Assembly (NCBI RefSeq): GCF_003144395.1
Contig: NZ_PENZ01000034.1
Span: 62,001-126,000, forward strand
DNA length: 64,000 nucleotides
Direction of reading: 5' to 3'
Source of the DNA: Proteus faecis
GTDB taxonomy: Bacteria > Pseudomonadota > Gammaproteobacteria > Enterobacterales > Enterobacteriaceae
The position numbers and the translations under genes are program-made. The notes beneath the pieces were generated by a model. It had not been told where the DNA came from and ran no database searches. It worked only from the letters and a program-made list of their open reading frames with translations. Below are positions 9,531 through 19,431 of the stretch, piece by piece (position 1 is the first letter of the stretch; each line of letters begins with the position of its first letter).

Positions 9531-10922
9531 TTATTTTACTGTAAGTTCAGTTTCTTCATCTTGATTGAATACAGCTTTGTCCGTTTGTCCCATAATTTGG
9601 CTGGTGATCGTACCCGCTGTCATTGAGCCACTCACGTTTAATGCCGTACGTCCCATATCAATTAATGGCTCTACTGAGATTAACAGAGCAACTAATGTTA
9701 CGGGTAAGCCCATTGCAGGTAAAACGATAAGGGCTGCAAATGTTGCACCGCCACCAACACCAGCAACACCGGCCGAGCTAACAGTCACAATAGCAACTAA
9801 AGTTGCAATCCACATTGGATCTAATGGGTTAATACCCACTGTAGGCGCAACCATAACGGCTAACATCGCAGGGTAAATACCCGCACAACCATTTTGACCA
9901 ATCGTTGTACCAAAAGATGATGAGAAGCTTGCGATAGATTCTGGTACACCCACACGCTTAATTTGTGTTTCAATATTTAACGGAATACTTGCAGCGCTTG
10001 AACGACTTGTAAATGCAAATGCTAATAAAGGTCCCGCTTTTTTGAAGAATTTAATAGGATTTAACCCCGTAAAGCTGACCAGTAATCCATGAACCACAAA
10101 CATTAAGCCAATAGCAACATAAGAGGCGACAACAAAGCTTCCTAATTGAATAATGTCGTGCATATTTGAGCTTGCAACAACCTTAGTCATCAGAGCCATT
10201 ACACCATAAGGCGTTAACATCATAACGATGCGAACCAGTTTCATGATCCATGATTGCAAGCAATCAATTGCAACTAAAACTTTCTCGCCTCGGGGTTGGT
10301 CTTCTTTAAGTAGCTTCAGTGCAGCCATACCTAAGAAAGTAGCAAAAATTACCACGCTAATAATTGATGTTGAGCTCGCACCTGTTAAATCAGCAAATGG
10401 ATTTTTAGGAATAAATGACAAAATAAGTTGTGGCATCGTTAAATCAGAAACTTTGCCCATGTAATTTTGTTCAAGTGCAATTAAGCGCTGTGCTTCTTGT
10501 TCACCTTGTACTAGGCCTTCTGCTGTTAAGCCAAATAAATTAGCAATAACAATACCTATTAAGGCAGAAATGGCAGTGGTAAATAATAGTGTGCCAATAG
10601 TGAGACCACTAATTTTTCCTAGGGATGAAGCTTGATGCAAACGAGCTACAGCACTAAGAATAGAGGCAAATACTAATGGCATAATAATCATTTGTAACAG
10701 TTGTACATAGCCATTACCCACGATATTAAACCAAAGAATAGATTCTTTAATAATAGGATCGTGTGAGTCATAGAATGCGTGTAATGCTAGTCCAAAAGCA
10801 ACACCAAAAACTAAACCAACAAGAACTTTCTTTGAAAGGCTCCACTGACGTTGACTTAATTTAGCCAAGATGAGTAATAGCACAACAAAGACGAGTACGT
10901 TAATGATTAACGGAAAATTCAT
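9531..10922 (-). CDS. tcyP: L-cystine symporter TcyP (YdjN)
   Basis: TcyP is the cystine/sulfocysteine uptake symporter of the DAACS (dicarboxylate/amino acid:cation symporter) family. The protein is 463 residues, exactly the E. coli length. It shows the family's hydrophobic helices, the re-entrant loop motif [11 protein letters not shown], and the later conserved stretches [25 protein letters not shown] and [18 protein letters not shown], which match YdjN closely. The order tcyP, ydjM, hxpB, yniB, yniA is that of E. coli. In E. coli the gene is under CysB control; I did not find a site I would call. It has its own terminator. Confidence 0.97.
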   Translation of the reverse strand: MNFPLIINVLVFVVLLLILAKLSQRQWSLSKKVLVGLVFGVAFGLALHAFYDSHDPIIKESILWFNIVGNGYVQLLQMIIMPLVFASILSAVARLHQASSLGKISGLTIGTLLFTTAISALIGIVIANLFGLTAEGLVQGEQEAQRLIALEQNYMGKVSDLTMPQLILSFIPKNPFADLTGASSTSIISVVIFATFLGMAALKLLKEDQPRGEKVLVAIDCLQSWIMKLVRIVMMLTPYGVMALMTKVVASSNMHDIIQLGSFVVASYVAIGLMFVVHGLLVSFTGLNPIKFFKKAGPLLAFAFTSRSSAASIPLNIETQIKRVGVPESIASFSSSFGTTIGQNGCAGIYPAMLAVMVAPTVGINPLDPMWIATLVAIVTVSSAGVAGVGGGATFAALIVLPAMGLPVTLVALLISVEPLIDMGRTALNVSGSMTAGTITSQIMGQTDKAVFNQDEETELTVK

Positions 10923-11165
10923 CTTAACTCTCCAACGAGATCTTTATTTATATCATTTCGACGATTGTATGCGATATGAGTTCTTAGGCAATAAGAAAGG
11001 ATATAACAGCACCAATTCGATATAGGGTAACAGAATTGTTAATAACTTTTTATAATTAATTATTATTTTATATAATCATTTGGTTATAAAAACAAGGAAA
11101 GTTGGCATAAAAAGAAGTAAGAATTTATAAATAAATAGAGAAGAGTAGAGTTTTGTCTGAGTGTG

Positions 11166-11732
11166 TTAAAAATTAGTACGTTTGTTGTGGTACATCTGTA
11201 GCCAGTCGTTAACTTGTAAAGGTAGCGTAAGGGTAAGGTGTGGGGGTAAAAAAAGTGCGCCAACAAGGATCAAAACAGAGATAAATCTTTCACCTTTTTT
11301 ATTATTCTTTTTGCCTAAAATAGGTAATGCAAAACGCATTTTTAAAGGCCATAGGAAAGGAACGCCAGCGGGAGTTAACATATCTGCAATAAGGTGGCTA
11401 AGATAACCTAATAAAAGGGCATGAAAGATATCGGCAGAAATATCCCACCGTGGTGAAACTTGGGTTTCCCATAAAATAGCTAAACCACAAAACGCAAGTA
11501 GACTATGTGTAAAACCTCGATGACCACAGAGTTTTGATAGAGGCAGAGAGATAATACGGAATAACCGCCCGAGAATAGAGCCAGGGTGGTCTAAGTCAGG
11601 TAGGAGTGAGCCTAATAAGACAGCAGGGATCATGTGAAACCAATCACCATGAGCAAGAGCTGGCGTTATTTCAAGTTTCTGCGCTAATACAAGTGTTGCT
11701 ACAGAAAAAAGTAGATGTCCTTCTGCTGTCAT
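11166..11732 (-). CDS. ydjM: YdjM-type inner-membrane protein (metal-dependent hydrolase-like, SOS gene)
   Basis: This 188-residue protein belongs to the YdjM/YfhO-like membrane-bound hydrolase family (PF04307). The conserved pattern is present: MTAEGHLLFS at the N-terminus, LLPDLDHPGSILG, then GHRGFTHSLLA and GYLSHLIADMLTPAGVPFLWP. The His/Asp residues in these motifs are the presumed metal ligands. Several hydrophobic segments separate them. Its biochemical role is not established. In E. coli ydjM is a LexA-repressed SOS gene, and a matching LexA box is present here 17 bp upstream of the start, so the regulation looks conserved. It lies between tcyP and hxpB as in E. coli. Confidence 0.92.
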   Translation of the reverse strand: MTAEGHLLFSVATLVLAQKLEITPALAHGDWFHMIPAVLLGSLLPDLDHPGSILGRLFRIISLPLSKLCGHRGFTHSLLAFCGLAILWETQVSPRWDISADIFHALLLGYLSHLIADMLTPAGVPFLWPLKMRFALPILGKKNNKKGERFISVLILVGALFLPPHLTLTLPLQVNDWLQMYHNKRTNF

Positions 11733-11748
11733 TCCATGTCTGTTTATT

Positions 11749-11768
11749 TGCTGTTCATTTATACAGTA
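11749..11768. promoter_or_regulatory. LexA box upstream of ydjM
   Basis: The site reads TGCTGTTCATTTATACAGTA. It keeps the CTGT-N8-ACAG core of the enterobacterial LexA consensus TACTGTATATATATACAGTA. It begins 17 bp upstream of the ydjM start, where bound LexA would block transcription. Confidence 0.85.
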
Positions 11769-11996
11769 ATAAAGTATAAAAGGTTTTGATGATAACTAAC
11801 AGACAAAAAAGATAAAAATTGTCTTAAATATTAAGGAATAACAGGAATATTTTATTTGATTGATTTAAAAATGATCGAATTTAGGATAAGAAACCAAAAA
11901 GTAAGATCACGGCGAGAGGAAATAAAAGGAATATACAAGAGGAATACTTAAAAATAGAAAAGAGGTCGGTGGGGTTATGCTCATTAAAAACCGAAC

Positions 11997-12031
11997 AAAA
12001 AGGATATCTTACACAGTAGGATATCCTTTTT
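11997..12031. terminator. Terminator after hxpB
   Basis: AAAAAGGATATC and GATATCCTTTTT form a 12-bp perfect stem around a 10-nt loop, with A/T tracts on both sides. It lies 12 bp past the hxpB stop on the minus strand. Confidence 0.88.
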
Positions 12032-12042
12032 ATTTATGGAAA

Positions 12043-12711
12043 TTAGCCTAATAAATGTAGTTGAGTTAGTTCATTGAGTGACGCAATTTTTACATCAGCT
12101 AATCCCCATTGTTTATCATTAAATTGTTCTATTGCAGGGACAACGATAGATCGCATTCTTGCGCCTTTACAAGCAATCATACCATTGCGAGAATCTTCTA
12201 ATGAAACACAGTGGATAGGGTCAAGATTAAGCGCTTTAGCTGCATTTAGATAAACTTCAGGGTGTGGTTTACTGTGTGGTAGTTCATCTGCAGACACAAC
12301 AGCTGAGAAGTAATGACGAATATTAAACAATTCAAGGACACGCTCAAGCATAAAATCAGGAGATGCTGATGCTAGCGCAATTTTTAACCCTGATGATTTG
12401 CAAAGCTCTAAGGCATGTTCAACACCTGGTAATAGAGGCTTTGTTTCTTCAACTAATTTGACAACACGAGAAACCATTTTTTGTTTTGCTTCTTGTTTTG
12501 AAACGCCTTGCCAAGGTGATGCTCTATACCATAAATCAATAACTTCGTTTATTCTTAATCCAACCATATCGGGCATTGCCGATGCTAGAGATAAATCGAC
12601 GCCTAATTCAGCAAAGACCTCATGTTCTGCTTGCTGCCAAAATGGTTCAGAGTCGATTAATAAACCATCCATATCAAATATTGCAGCTTCAATAGGGAAT
12701 TTAAAAGACAT
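12043..12711 (-). CDS. hxpB: Hexitol phosphatase B, HAD superfamily (YniC)
   Basis: HxpB (YniC) is a cytosolic HAD phosphatase acting on sugar and sugar-alcohol phosphates such as 2-deoxyglucose-6-P, mannitol-1-P and sorbitol-6-P. All four HAD motifs are visible: FDMDGLLIDSE (nucleophile and acid/base Asp), LASASP, the Lys in HSKPHPEVY, and LEDSRNGM. The start is placed at ATG 12711, because GGAGAG lies 6 bases before it and lies inside the four codons that an upstream ATG (12723) would add. This gives 222 residues, exactly the E. coli length. It diverges from yniB. Confidence 0.95.
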   Translation of the reverse strand: MSFKFPIEAAIFDMDGLLIDSEPFWQQAEHEVFAELGVDLSLASAMPDMVGLRINEVIDLWYRASPWQGVSKQEAKQKMVSRVVKLVEETKPLLPGVEHALELCKSSGLKIALASASPDFMLERVLELFNIRHYFSAVVSADELPHSKPHPEVYLNAAKALNLDPIHCVSLEDSRNGMIACKGARMRSIVVPAIEQFNDKQWGLADVKIASLNELTQLHLLG

Positions 12712-12910
12712 GTTACTCTCCATAAATAAGGTCTATGTTGTCGAGTGGCGATTGTAGCAAGAGTTACAGGGAAAATCTTTTTAATCAGTTTCTTATTTAT
12801 TTTGTAAAATAAATAGAGAGAATAGCTACTATTAATTTATTGTCGTATTCGCCGTTAATTAGACTACGATAAACAGATAAATATTGACGAATTCAACTAG
12901 TGAGGATGTG

Positions 12911-13450
12911 ATGAGTTATCAATATGCAGGATTATATGCCATTTTAAAGCGTGTACTTGGCTGGCTTATTTTTATTCCTGCCTTTATTTCGACAGCTGTA
13001 TCATTGATAGGATTGGCTGCAATTCAACGCCCAAGTGGTGATGGTGTAAATGCCGTAATTAATGATTTTTTTCGTGTATTAGCGGAAATGGTGCAATTTA
13101 ACACACCTTTTTTAGATTTTTTCTGGCGAAATTCACCTATTCCCAATACACAAATGGGATTTAGCCAAGAAAATATCACTTTTTTTGTTATCTTTCTTTT
13201 TATGTTTATAGGCTTAGCATTCAGCGCATCAGGATTACGAATTTATCGTCAAGTGAAATATTTGAAAGAAAATATACAAGATCAGCTTATTATCGAACGA
13301 GCAATGAAAAGTGGTGTAACGGCTGAAGAATTGCAACAAAATATCAAATTACCGCGACATACTATCTTTACTCAAATTATGGTGCTTTATTTATCACCTC
13401 TGATTGTCATTGCAATAGGCTATTTCTTAATGAAATTTTTAGGGTGGTAA
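12911..13450 (+). CDS. yniB: YniB inner-membrane protein
   Basis: YniB is a conserved enterobacterial inner-membrane protein of unknown function. Hydrophobic segments lie at about residues 15-40, 85-110 and 150-178. Recognisable blocks shared with E. coli YniB are ILKRVLGWLIFIPA, NTPFLDFFWRNSP and IFTQIMVLYLSPLIVIAIGY. The start is ATG 12911, because GAGG lies about 6 bases upstream and this gives 179 residues against 178 in E. coli. A TTG nine codons upstream is also in frame but has no comparable ribosome site. Divergent from hxpB and convergent with yniA. Confidence 0.92.
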   Translation: MSYQYAGLYAILKRVLGWLIFIPAFISTAVSLIGLAAIQRPSGDGVNAVINDFFRVLAEMVQFNTPFLDFFWRNSPIPNTQMGFSQENITFFVIFLFMFIGLAFSASGLRIYRQVKYLKENIQDQLIIERAMKSGVTAEELQQNIKLPRHTIFTQIMVLYLSPLIVIAIGYFLMKFLGW

Positions 13451-13509
13451 CACTGCTTTAAAGTGAACGAGGAGTGTTTACTTATTTATATTAACTGAAA
13501 GGAAAAATA

Positions 13510-13547
13510 AACCTCGCATCACTGAATCTGGCGAGGTTATATTTTTA
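13510..13547 (+). terminator. Terminator between yniB and yniA
   Basis: AACCTCGC and GCGAGGTT form an 8-bp stem with a 13-nt loop, followed by TATATTTTT on the plus strand. It sits 60 bp after yniB and 40 bp beyond the yniA stop. Confidence 0.75.
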
Positions 13548-13586
13548 AGTTTTTTATTATCTCTATACTATTTCGCTTTATTCCTA

Positions 13587-14459
13587 TTAAGGTGTTGCTA
13601 ATAGATCATCAATGATTTTTCTGACTTCTAAATAATTTTCTTCACCCCCAAATAAATTACAACGGTTAAGGAAGAAATAGAGTTGGTAAATCGGTTGACG
13701 AGATAAAAACTTATCTGATAGTGGCCAAACACTTTGATAGCCATCGAAAATATTTGCGGGTACTGCAGTGCAAAGCGGTAACATCGCGATATCACACTCT
13801 CGATCCCCCCAATAACAAGCAGGATCAAACACGGTACCTTCTGATTGACCAATCGCAGCACAGTTTTTAGGCCATAGATTGCCGTGAAGCAAAGAGGGTT
13901 GTGGATTATGATCAGCGAGGCGATGAGTGATAATTTGAGTGATCTCGTCGATATCTCCAAAAACCATACCCTTTTCAGAAGCTAGTTGTAGCTGAAAACC
14001 AATACGTTTTTCAGAATAAAAGTGATTCCAGCGTTTTTCCCAGCTATTGAGTTGAGGTGTTGTATCGATTTGGGTATCGAAATCAAAGCCATAACTAGGT
14101 TGTTCTTCCCACTGATGTAGTCTTGCTAATTGTTGTCCAAAACAGTAGGCGCTATGAGGTGTAAATGGTTGAACAGGCAAAAATTCAAGGAGTAGAAAGC
14201 TGGCATCTTTACTATTACCGATACCAAGAATTCGAGGAGTTCGAATTGTTTGGCTTTTTGCTAACATTTCGAGTTGTTCTGCCTCATTTTTAAAATTAGG
14301 CAGAAATTCGCGCAAGTTAGATTTCACAAAAATAGGCGTATCACCATAATAAATTTTCCATGTATGATGAATATCACCGCTAGAAAGGTGAATTTTTTCG
14401 TTTATCTTTGCTGAAAATCCTAAGTTTGATTCCAGTAAACGACCTATATTCTGCCACAT
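13587..14459 (-). CDS. yniA: YniA, fructosamine-kinase-family protein with Asn at the catalytic Asp
   Basis: YniA belongs to the fructosamine-3-kinase/aminoglycoside-phosphotransferase fold, proposed to phosphorylate ketoamine adducts on glycated proteins. The 290-residue protein shows an ATP-site Lys (IFVKSN), the deglycase-family stretch ARLHQWEEQPSYGFDFDTQ, the catalytic loop, and the metal-binding FDPACYWGDRECD. The catalytic loop reads LLHGNLWPKN, with Asn194 where E. coli YniA as I recall it has HGDLWSGN, so the catalytic base Asp is missing while the rest is intact. The start at ATG 14459 is supported by GAGGTG 5 bases upstream; a TTG five codons earlier is less likely. Syntenic with E. 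coli. Confidence 0.93.
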   Translation of the reverse strand: MWQNIGRLLESNLGFSAKINEKIHLSSGDIHHTWKIYYGDTPIFVKSNLREFLPNFKNEAEQLEMLAKSQTIRTPRILGIGNSKDASFLLLEFLPVQPFTPHSAYCFGQQLARLHQWEEQPSYGFDFDTQIDTTPQLNSWEKRWNHFYSEKRIGFQLQLASEKGMVFGDIDEITQIITHRLADHNPQPSLLHGNLWPKNCAAIGQSEGTVFDPACYWGDRECDIAMLPLCTAVPANIFDGYQSVWPLSDKFLSRQPIYQLYFFLNRCNLFGGEENYLEVRKIIDDLLATP

Positions 14460-14568
14460 ACTTACACCTCGCAAAGTTGTTTACTTAGTAGACCCAAATA
14501 AAATAATAACGAGCGATGTTTATACTATGACAATAACACTTTCATTAAATCAATAAAGTATAAAACTA

Positions 14569-14594
14569 AAAAACGGGATGATTATCCCGTTTTT
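14569..14594 (-). terminator. Terminator of the sit operon
   Basis: AAACGGGAT pairs with ATCCCGTTT around a 4-nt loop; A and T tracts flank both sides, so it can work leftward for sitD. It lies 20 bp past the sitD stop. Confidence 0.88.
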
Positions 14595-14613
14595 GCTAAG
14601 ATAAAGAATATTA

Positions 14614-15471
14614 TCAGGCGTTAGCGGGTTTTGTTTGTCGCTTTATTTTTGCCAATTTAATCTGATTACAGAGTAGCGCAATAATAAAGAACACCGCTTG
14701 CGTTAGCACAATACATGGGCCTGTTGCTCCATCAATATGGAAACTAATAAATGTTCCTATAACGCTAGATACGACAGAAAATACAATTGCTAACATAATC
14801 ATGCGTGAAAAACTGCGTGTTAATAAATATGCAGTTATCCCCGGTGAAATAAGCATGGCAACAACTAAAATAATCCCAACAGCCTGCATTGAGGCAACAA
14901 TGGTTAATGCCAAAATAGACAGTAAGCCATAGTGCAATAATGTGACGGGTAAACCAACAATTCTGGCTTGGTTAGGGTCGAAGCAATAAAGCATAAAATC
15001 TTTTTGCTTAATAAGCATAATCGTGATGGTGATGACACAGATAATACTAATTTGAGTTAATACATCAGGAGTAATACCTAAAATATTACCAAATAAAATA
15101 TGCATTAAATGTTGATCTGTATCGACACTGGCAAAAATAACCAAACCCACCGCAAACATACCTGAGAATACAATCCCCATCACGGTATCTTCTTTAATGC
15201 GACTGTGATCTTTTAAATAACCTGTGGCAAAAGAACAAAATAGTCCAGAAAGAAAGGCGCCTACCGTTAACGGGATTGCGGTGACATAAGCAAGAACAAC
15301 GCCAGGTAAAACGGCGTGAGAGATTGCATCTCCCATTAAAGACCACCCTTTTAATACCATATAACAAGATAAAATAGCACAGGCGATACCTATAATAATG
15401 GCTGCAACAATAGCGCGTTGCATAAACGGATATTGAAAAGGCTCAATGAAAAATTCCATCAACTCATTCAT
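14614..15471 (-). CDS. sitD: Mn/Fe ABC transporter permease SitD
   Basis: SitD is one of two integral permeases of the SitABCD manganese/ferrous iron importer (ABC-3 family). The 285 residues are dominated by hydrophobic helices. The family signatures are present: LKGWSLMGDAISHAVLPGV near the N-terminus, EDTVMGIVFSGMFAVGLV in the middle, and SMQAVGIILVVAMLISPG before the last helices. It is clearly a paralogue of the neighbouring SitC. The stop and start overlap with sitC (ATGA, 15468-15471) shows translational coupling. It is the last gene of the operon. Confidence 0.94.
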   Translation of the reverse strand: MNELMEFFIEPFQYPFMQRAIVAAIIIGIACAILSCYMVLKGWSLMGDAISHAVLPGVVLAYVTAIPLTVGAFLSGLFCSFATGYLKDHSRIKEDTVMGIVFSGMFAVGLVIFASVDTDQHLMHILFGNILGITPDVLTQISIICVITITIMLIKQKDFMLYCFDPNQARIVGLPVTLLHYGLLSILALTIVASMQAVGIILVVAMLISPGITAYLLTRSFSRMIMLAIVFSVVSSVIGTFISFHIDGATGPCIVLTQAVFFIIALLCNQIKLAKIKRQTKPANA

Positions 15472-16379
15472 AGTTTCACCTCTTCTGATTTTGTTGATCC
15501 TTTATGCTGATGAGATTGCGTGATCAACTGCTGTGAACTGTAACGAGCACGGCGACGAGCGGCTAACATACCGTGTTTAGGGGCAAATAAGAAAGCCAAC
15601 AGAAAGAGTGATGTTTGCATTGTGACAATTACGCCACCCGTTGCACCATTAAAGAAGTAGCTAAGATAAGCGCCTACAGCACTTGTGATTGTGCCGATAC
15701 AGATAGCGATAATTGCCAGTCGTTTAAATTGGTCTGTCAGTAAATAGGCAGTTGCGCCAGGGGTCACTACCATTGCAATGACAAGAATGGCCCCAACAGT
15801 TTGAAGAGCCGCAACAGTACATGCGCTCAAAAGAGTAAAGAAGATAATTTTTAATTTTAGTGGTGATAAGCCGATTGATTTTGCGTGAACTTCATCAAAG
15901 AAAACCACCAGCAAGTCTTTCCAAATACAAAATAAGACTAAGAAAGAAACAGCAGTAATAATAACTACTTGCCATACATCTTCATCAGCAATACCTAAAA
16001 TATTTCCCAGAATGATGGTTTGAACGTTGACGGCTGTTGGTTTAAGAGAAACCAGCAACAGGCCAAAGGCAAAAAAGGTGGAAAAAATAAAACCAATCAC
16101 AGCATCTTCACGAAGGCGTGTGATATGACGAATAAATGTCATTGATAATGCAGCGAGCAAACCCGTAAAAAAAGCACCGACTGCATAAGGTAAACCTAAT
16201 ATATAAGCCCCAGCAACACCAGGAACAACTGAGTGGGAAAGGGCATCTCCCATTAACGACCAGCCTTTTAAAATAAGATAGGATGAAAGAAAAGCGCAGA
16301 CAGCACCGACTAAGGCACTGACCCAAATTGCTTTCACCATATAGTTATATTCAAAAGGTTGTAGGAGTAAATCTAGCAT
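15468..16379 (-). CDS. sitC: Mn/Fe ABC transporter permease SitC
   Basis: SitC is the first permease of the importer and would form a heterodimeric channel with SitD. The 303 residues show the ABC-3 pattern LKGWSLMGDALSHSVVPGVAG, REDAVIGFIFSTFFAFGLL and LQTVGAILVIAMVVTPGATAYLL, with about eight hydrophobic helices. The C-terminus has a basic tail (AARRRARYSSQQ) expected in the cytoplasm. It starts 2 bp after the sitB stop and overlaps sitD by 4 bp. Confidence 0.94.
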   Translation of the reverse strand: MLDLLLQPFEYNYMVKAIWVSALVGAVCAFLSSYLILKGWSLMGDALSHSVVPGVAGAYILGLPYAVGAFFTGLLAALSMTFIRHITRLREDAVIGFIFSTFFAFGLLLVSLKPTAVNVQTIILGNILGIADEDVWQVVIITAVSFLVLFCIWKDLLVVFFDEVHAKSIGLSPLKLKIIFFTLLSACTVAALQTVGAILVIAMVVTPGATAYLLTDQFKRLAIIAICIGTITSAVGAYLSYFFNGATGGVIVTMQTSLFLLAFLFAPKHGMLAARRRARYSSQQLITQSHQHKGSTKSEEVKL

Positions 16380-16381
16380 TG

Positions 16382-17269
16382 CTACTCTCCTTGTTTGCGC
16401 TGGCTTTGGTGCGCTGGAGTGTGTTCTTTTTGATGACCATAGAAGACGGCGGCACGTTCATCATCAGTAATAACAGTGAGTGAACGTGGATCGTCATCAT
16501 CATGGAGATCAGAACCTGATAAGCTTATGTGACGTAACACGCCACCAAATGCGTGTTCTAAATTCTTTTGTGTAAATGTTGTTTCGGTTGGACCACTGTC
16601 TAACACTGTTCTATTGATTAAAATAACGTGGTCACAAAATTCAGGTACACTTCCTAAGTTATGCGTTGAAACTAAAACTAAATGGCCTTCTTCACGTAAA
16701 TTGCGTAAAAGTTCAATAATGGCATTTTCTGTTTTAACATCGACACCTGTAAAAGGTTCATCAAGTAATAAAACAGTACCTTCTTGAGCCATTGCTCGTG
16801 CTAAGAAAACACGTTTTTTCTGACCACCAGATAGCTCACCAATTTGGCGGTGTCCTAAACCTGATAAGCCAACGCGTTCTAATGATGCTTCAACTACTTC
16901 ATGATCGCGTTTTGAAGGAATACGAAAAAAGCCCATTTTTCCATAACGCCCCATCATCACCACATCAGAAACGAGAACGGGAAAGTTCCAGTCAACCTCT
17001 TCTGTTTGTGGAACATAGGCGATCATATTTTGTTTTAACGCCAATTGGATAGGGTTGTCGTTTAATGTAACTTTACCTTTAGAGGGTTTTACAAGCCCCA
17101 TAATGGTCTTAAATAGTGTGGATTTGCCACTGCCATTGATCCCCACTAGGGCACAAATAGTGCCACCAGTGATAGAGAAACTTGCATCGAAAATAGCCGT
17201 ATGACCGTTATTGTAAGTAACTGTAGCATTATCAACGGTCAATGTAGGATTCGCTTTTATATTGCTCAT
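16382..17269 (-). CDS. sitB: Mn/Fe ABC transporter ATPase SitB
   Basis: SitB is the cytosolic ATPase that powers SitCD. The 295-residue protein carries the Walker A motif [10 protein letters not shown], the Q-loop region [10 protein letters not shown], the ABC signature LSGGQKKRV, the Walker [12 protein letters not shown] and the switch His in STHNLGS. After the ATPase core there is a His/Asp-rich tail ([10 protein letters not shown] and [13 protein letters not shown]) that could bind metal, although this is only a reading of composition. It overlaps sitA by 4 bp. Confidence 0.94.
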   Translation of the reverse strand: MSNIKANPTLTVDNATVTYNNGHTAIFDASFSITGGTICALVGINGSGKSTLFKTIMGLVKPSKGKVTLNDNPIQLALKQNMIAYVPQTEEVDWNFPVLVSDVVMMGRYGKMGFFRIPSKRDHEVVEASLERVGLSGLGHRQIGELSGGQKKRVFLARAMAQEGTVLLLDEPFTGVDVKTENAIIELLRNLREEGHLVLVSTHNLGSVPEFCDHVILINRTVLDSGPTETTFTQKNLEHAFGGVLRHISLSGSDLHDDDDPRSLTVITDDERAAVFYGHQKEHTPAHQSQRKQGE

Positions 17270-18174
17270 TGCCCAAATCCTTTCGCAATTGTATCTACTG
17301 TAATCGTAATTAAATCAATATAAGTAGGAACTTCGCCACCTTCGGTAGAAAGTGAGTCAACATAAAGAACACCACCGTATTTTGCGCCAGTTTCTTTGCT
17401 GACTTGTTTAGCGGGTTTATCTGAAATGGTACTTTCACTAAAGACAACAGGGATCTTATGTTCTCTAACGGTATCAATCACATATTTAACCTGTTGCGGT
17501 GTACCTTGCTCTTCTGCATTAATTGGCCATAGATAAACTTCTTTAAACCCATAGTCATGAGTTAAATAGCTGAATGCACCTTCACTGGTCACTAACCAAC
17601 GCTCTTCTTGTGGGATACGAGATAATCTTTCTCTTAATGGGGCATCAAGTTGTTTAATTTTTTCTGCGTAGCGTGCTGCATTTTGATTATAAATAGCGGC
17701 ATTATCTGGATCATGTTCAACAAGTGCCTTGCGAATATTTTCAATATAAATTAATGCATTATTCGGTGACATCCATGCATGTGGGTTAGGGTTGTTTTTG
17801 TAAGCACCTTCACTAATTGGCATTGGTGTGATGCCTTCAGTGACAACAACAGCGGGTACGTTACGCAATTCATTAAAAAAGCGTTCAAACCAACGTTCAA
17901 GGTTTAAGCCATTCCATAATATAAGATCAGCTTTTTGAGCTTTTACAATATCTTTAGGTGTAGGTTGATAATCGTGAATTTCAGCACCGGGTTTTGTGAT
18001 TGATTCAACAATTGCAGCATCTCCAGCTACATTTTGAGCGATATCTTGAATAATAGTAAACGTAGTGACGACTTTTAGTTTATCTTTTGCTTGTGTAGGT
18101 GCTGTTAAAAATACAGATGCCATAAGGCATAAAGCTGTAAGTGAAAGTTTGTTTGCAGAGCGAAATATATCCAT
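17266..18174 (-). CDS. sitA: Mn/Fe-binding periplasmic protein SitA
   Basis: SitA is the cluster 9 (ZnuA/TroA-like) substrate-binding protein of the importer. The 302-residue precursor has a signal peptide ending near APTQAKDKL. Metal-ligand regions typical of Mn/Fe-binding members are visible: [25 protein letters not shown] and [13 protein letters not shown]. Absence of a long His-rich loop argues for Mn/Fe rather than Zn. It is first of four tightly packed genes sitABCD. A Fur-type palindrome lies 43-61 bp upstream of the start, consistent with iron repression as in other enterobacteria; I did not see a convincing MntR site. Confidence 0.94.
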   Translation of the reverse strand: MDIFRSANKLSLTALCLMASVFLTAPTQAKDKLKVVTTFTIIQDIAQNVAGDAAIVESITKPGAEIHDYQPTPKDIVKAQKADLILWNGLNLERWFERFFNELRNVPAVVVTEGITPMPISEGAYKNNPNPHAWMSPNNALIYIENIRKALVEHDPDNAAIYNQNAARYAEKIKQLDAPLRERLSRIPQEERWLVTSEGAFSYLTHDYGFKEVYLWPINAEEQGTPQQVKYVIDTVREHKIPVVFSESTISDKPAKQVSKETGAKYGGVLYVDSLSTEGGEVPTYIDLITITVDTIAKGFGQ

Positions 18175-18216
18175 ATTATTATTGCCTTTTATAGTTGCAG
18201 AGTTGTTTTCTTAATT

Positions 18217-18235
18217 GATAATGATTATCAATATC
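18217..18235. promoter_or_regulatory. Fur box upstream of sitABCD
   Basis: GATAATGATTATCAATATC matches the 19-bp Fur consensus GATAATGATAATCATTATC at 17 of 19 positions. It overlaps the perfect palindrome TTGATAATGATTATCAA at 18215-18231. Confidence 0.88.
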
Positions 18236-18759
18236 ATTTCAAAAAAGTCAAGTTATCTCTGTGTAAAAGCTTCATTTGATAACTGCCATAAATAAGATAA
18301 CAACATGTATTCCAATAAATGTTAAGTAGATTGTCGAGTTTTGTCACAAAAATTAACAATAGTTCGTAACTATTTGTGTAAGAGATGATTTTTATTACGC
18401 ATAAAAATGCACTTTCTCCCTTATGAATTCAACGTCGGTTATGCCGCTACGATTTTATCGCGATCTCTCAATCTCTTTTTTACATTGCACTAATGCATAC
18501 CATTTATTCAAAAATAAGTAATAACACGATATAAACTTGTTATGGCAGATTCTATTCTGATTAATACATTTGGGGGGCAATCATAGTGAATGGGATAGAT
18601 TTGAGATAAAACACACACTAGAAGTAGTAATAGATTGATTTATTTTTCACGTTTTGCCATATTTTAGCATGCATTTTTGAGTGAAAATAGAATAACCATC
18701 TATAACTTATTGATGTATAAATATGTCTTTGTACAACCCTGTATGCAGAAGGATAAAAC
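18236..18759. other. Divergent intergenic region between sitA and emtA
   Basis: About 520 bp without a credible coding frame. It must contain the emtA promoter and the upstream part of the sit promoter. It holds a GC-richer patch near 18430-18470 in otherwise AT-rich DNA and a G-run at 18572-18577. I can assign no function to either. Confidence 0.4.
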
Positions 18760-19431
18760 GTGAAAGTAAAAATCATCTTTTCTTTGGCAATTTTGCTTCT
18801 TGCTGGTTGTGCTGATAATGTTCGTCAACCTGTTCAAAAAGAAACATCGCGCTTCTTAAGTCAAAAACCAGTAGAGAATCGAATTAATAATGCTTCAATT
18901 TCAACGGCACAATGGAAATCAACACCTTTTGATACCCATATACAGCAAGCATCAAGCCGTTACGATGTTGATGAAACATTAATTAAAGCGATTATCCAAG
19001 TTGAATCAAACTTTAGACCTGAAGTTATTAGTAAATCAAATGCAGTTGGATTAATGCAAATTAAAGCGTCAACTGCGGGAAGAGATGTCTACCAAAATAG
19101 AGGTAAGGCAGGACAGCCAACGACGGCTCAACTAAAAGATCCTGCCATTAATATTGATTTGGGCACAGCTTATATTCAATTATTAAGAGAGCGCCACCTT
19201 GTGGGTATTGCCGATCCTGAAACTCTTTATTACGCGACTATTCTTGCTTATGTGAATGGCGCTGGCGCTCTTTTAAGAACATTTGATAAAAATAGAGATA
19301 ATGCTATTGCTAAAATTAATTCAATGAGTGCGGATGATTTTTATCGTTATGTCGAAAAAAATCATCCGGCTTCTCAAGCGCCACGTTATTTGGCAAAAGT
19401 GAGAGCTGCTTACCACGCAGCAGATAATTAA
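18760..19431 (+). CDS. emtA: Membrane-bound lytic murein transglycosylase EmtA (MltE-like) lipoprotein
   Basis: EmtA cleaves peptidoglycan endolytically, releasing 1,6-anhydromuropeptides at the inner face of the outer membrane. The 223-residue protein starts with a lipoprotein signal whose lipobox LLAGC puts the acylated Cys at residue 17. The SLT domain has the catalytic Glu at residue 82 (IIQVESNF), then [21 protein letters not shown], and the family-specific [12 protein letters not shown] and [11 protein letters not shown], as in E. coli EmtA. A linker at residues 20-55 is about 20 residues longer than in E. coli. Its stop overlaps that of the convergent marC by 4 bp. Confidence 0.92.
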   Translation: MKVKIIFSLAILLLAGCADNVRQPVQKETSRFLSQKPVENRINNASISTAQWKSTPFDTHIQQASSRYDVDETLIKAIIQVESNFRPEVISKSNAVGLMQIKASTAGRDVYQNRGKAGQPTTAQLKDPAINIDLGTAYIQLLRERHLVGIADPETLYYATILAYVNGAGALLRTFDKNRDNAIAKINSMSADDFYRYVEKNHPASQAPRYLAKVRAAYHAADN

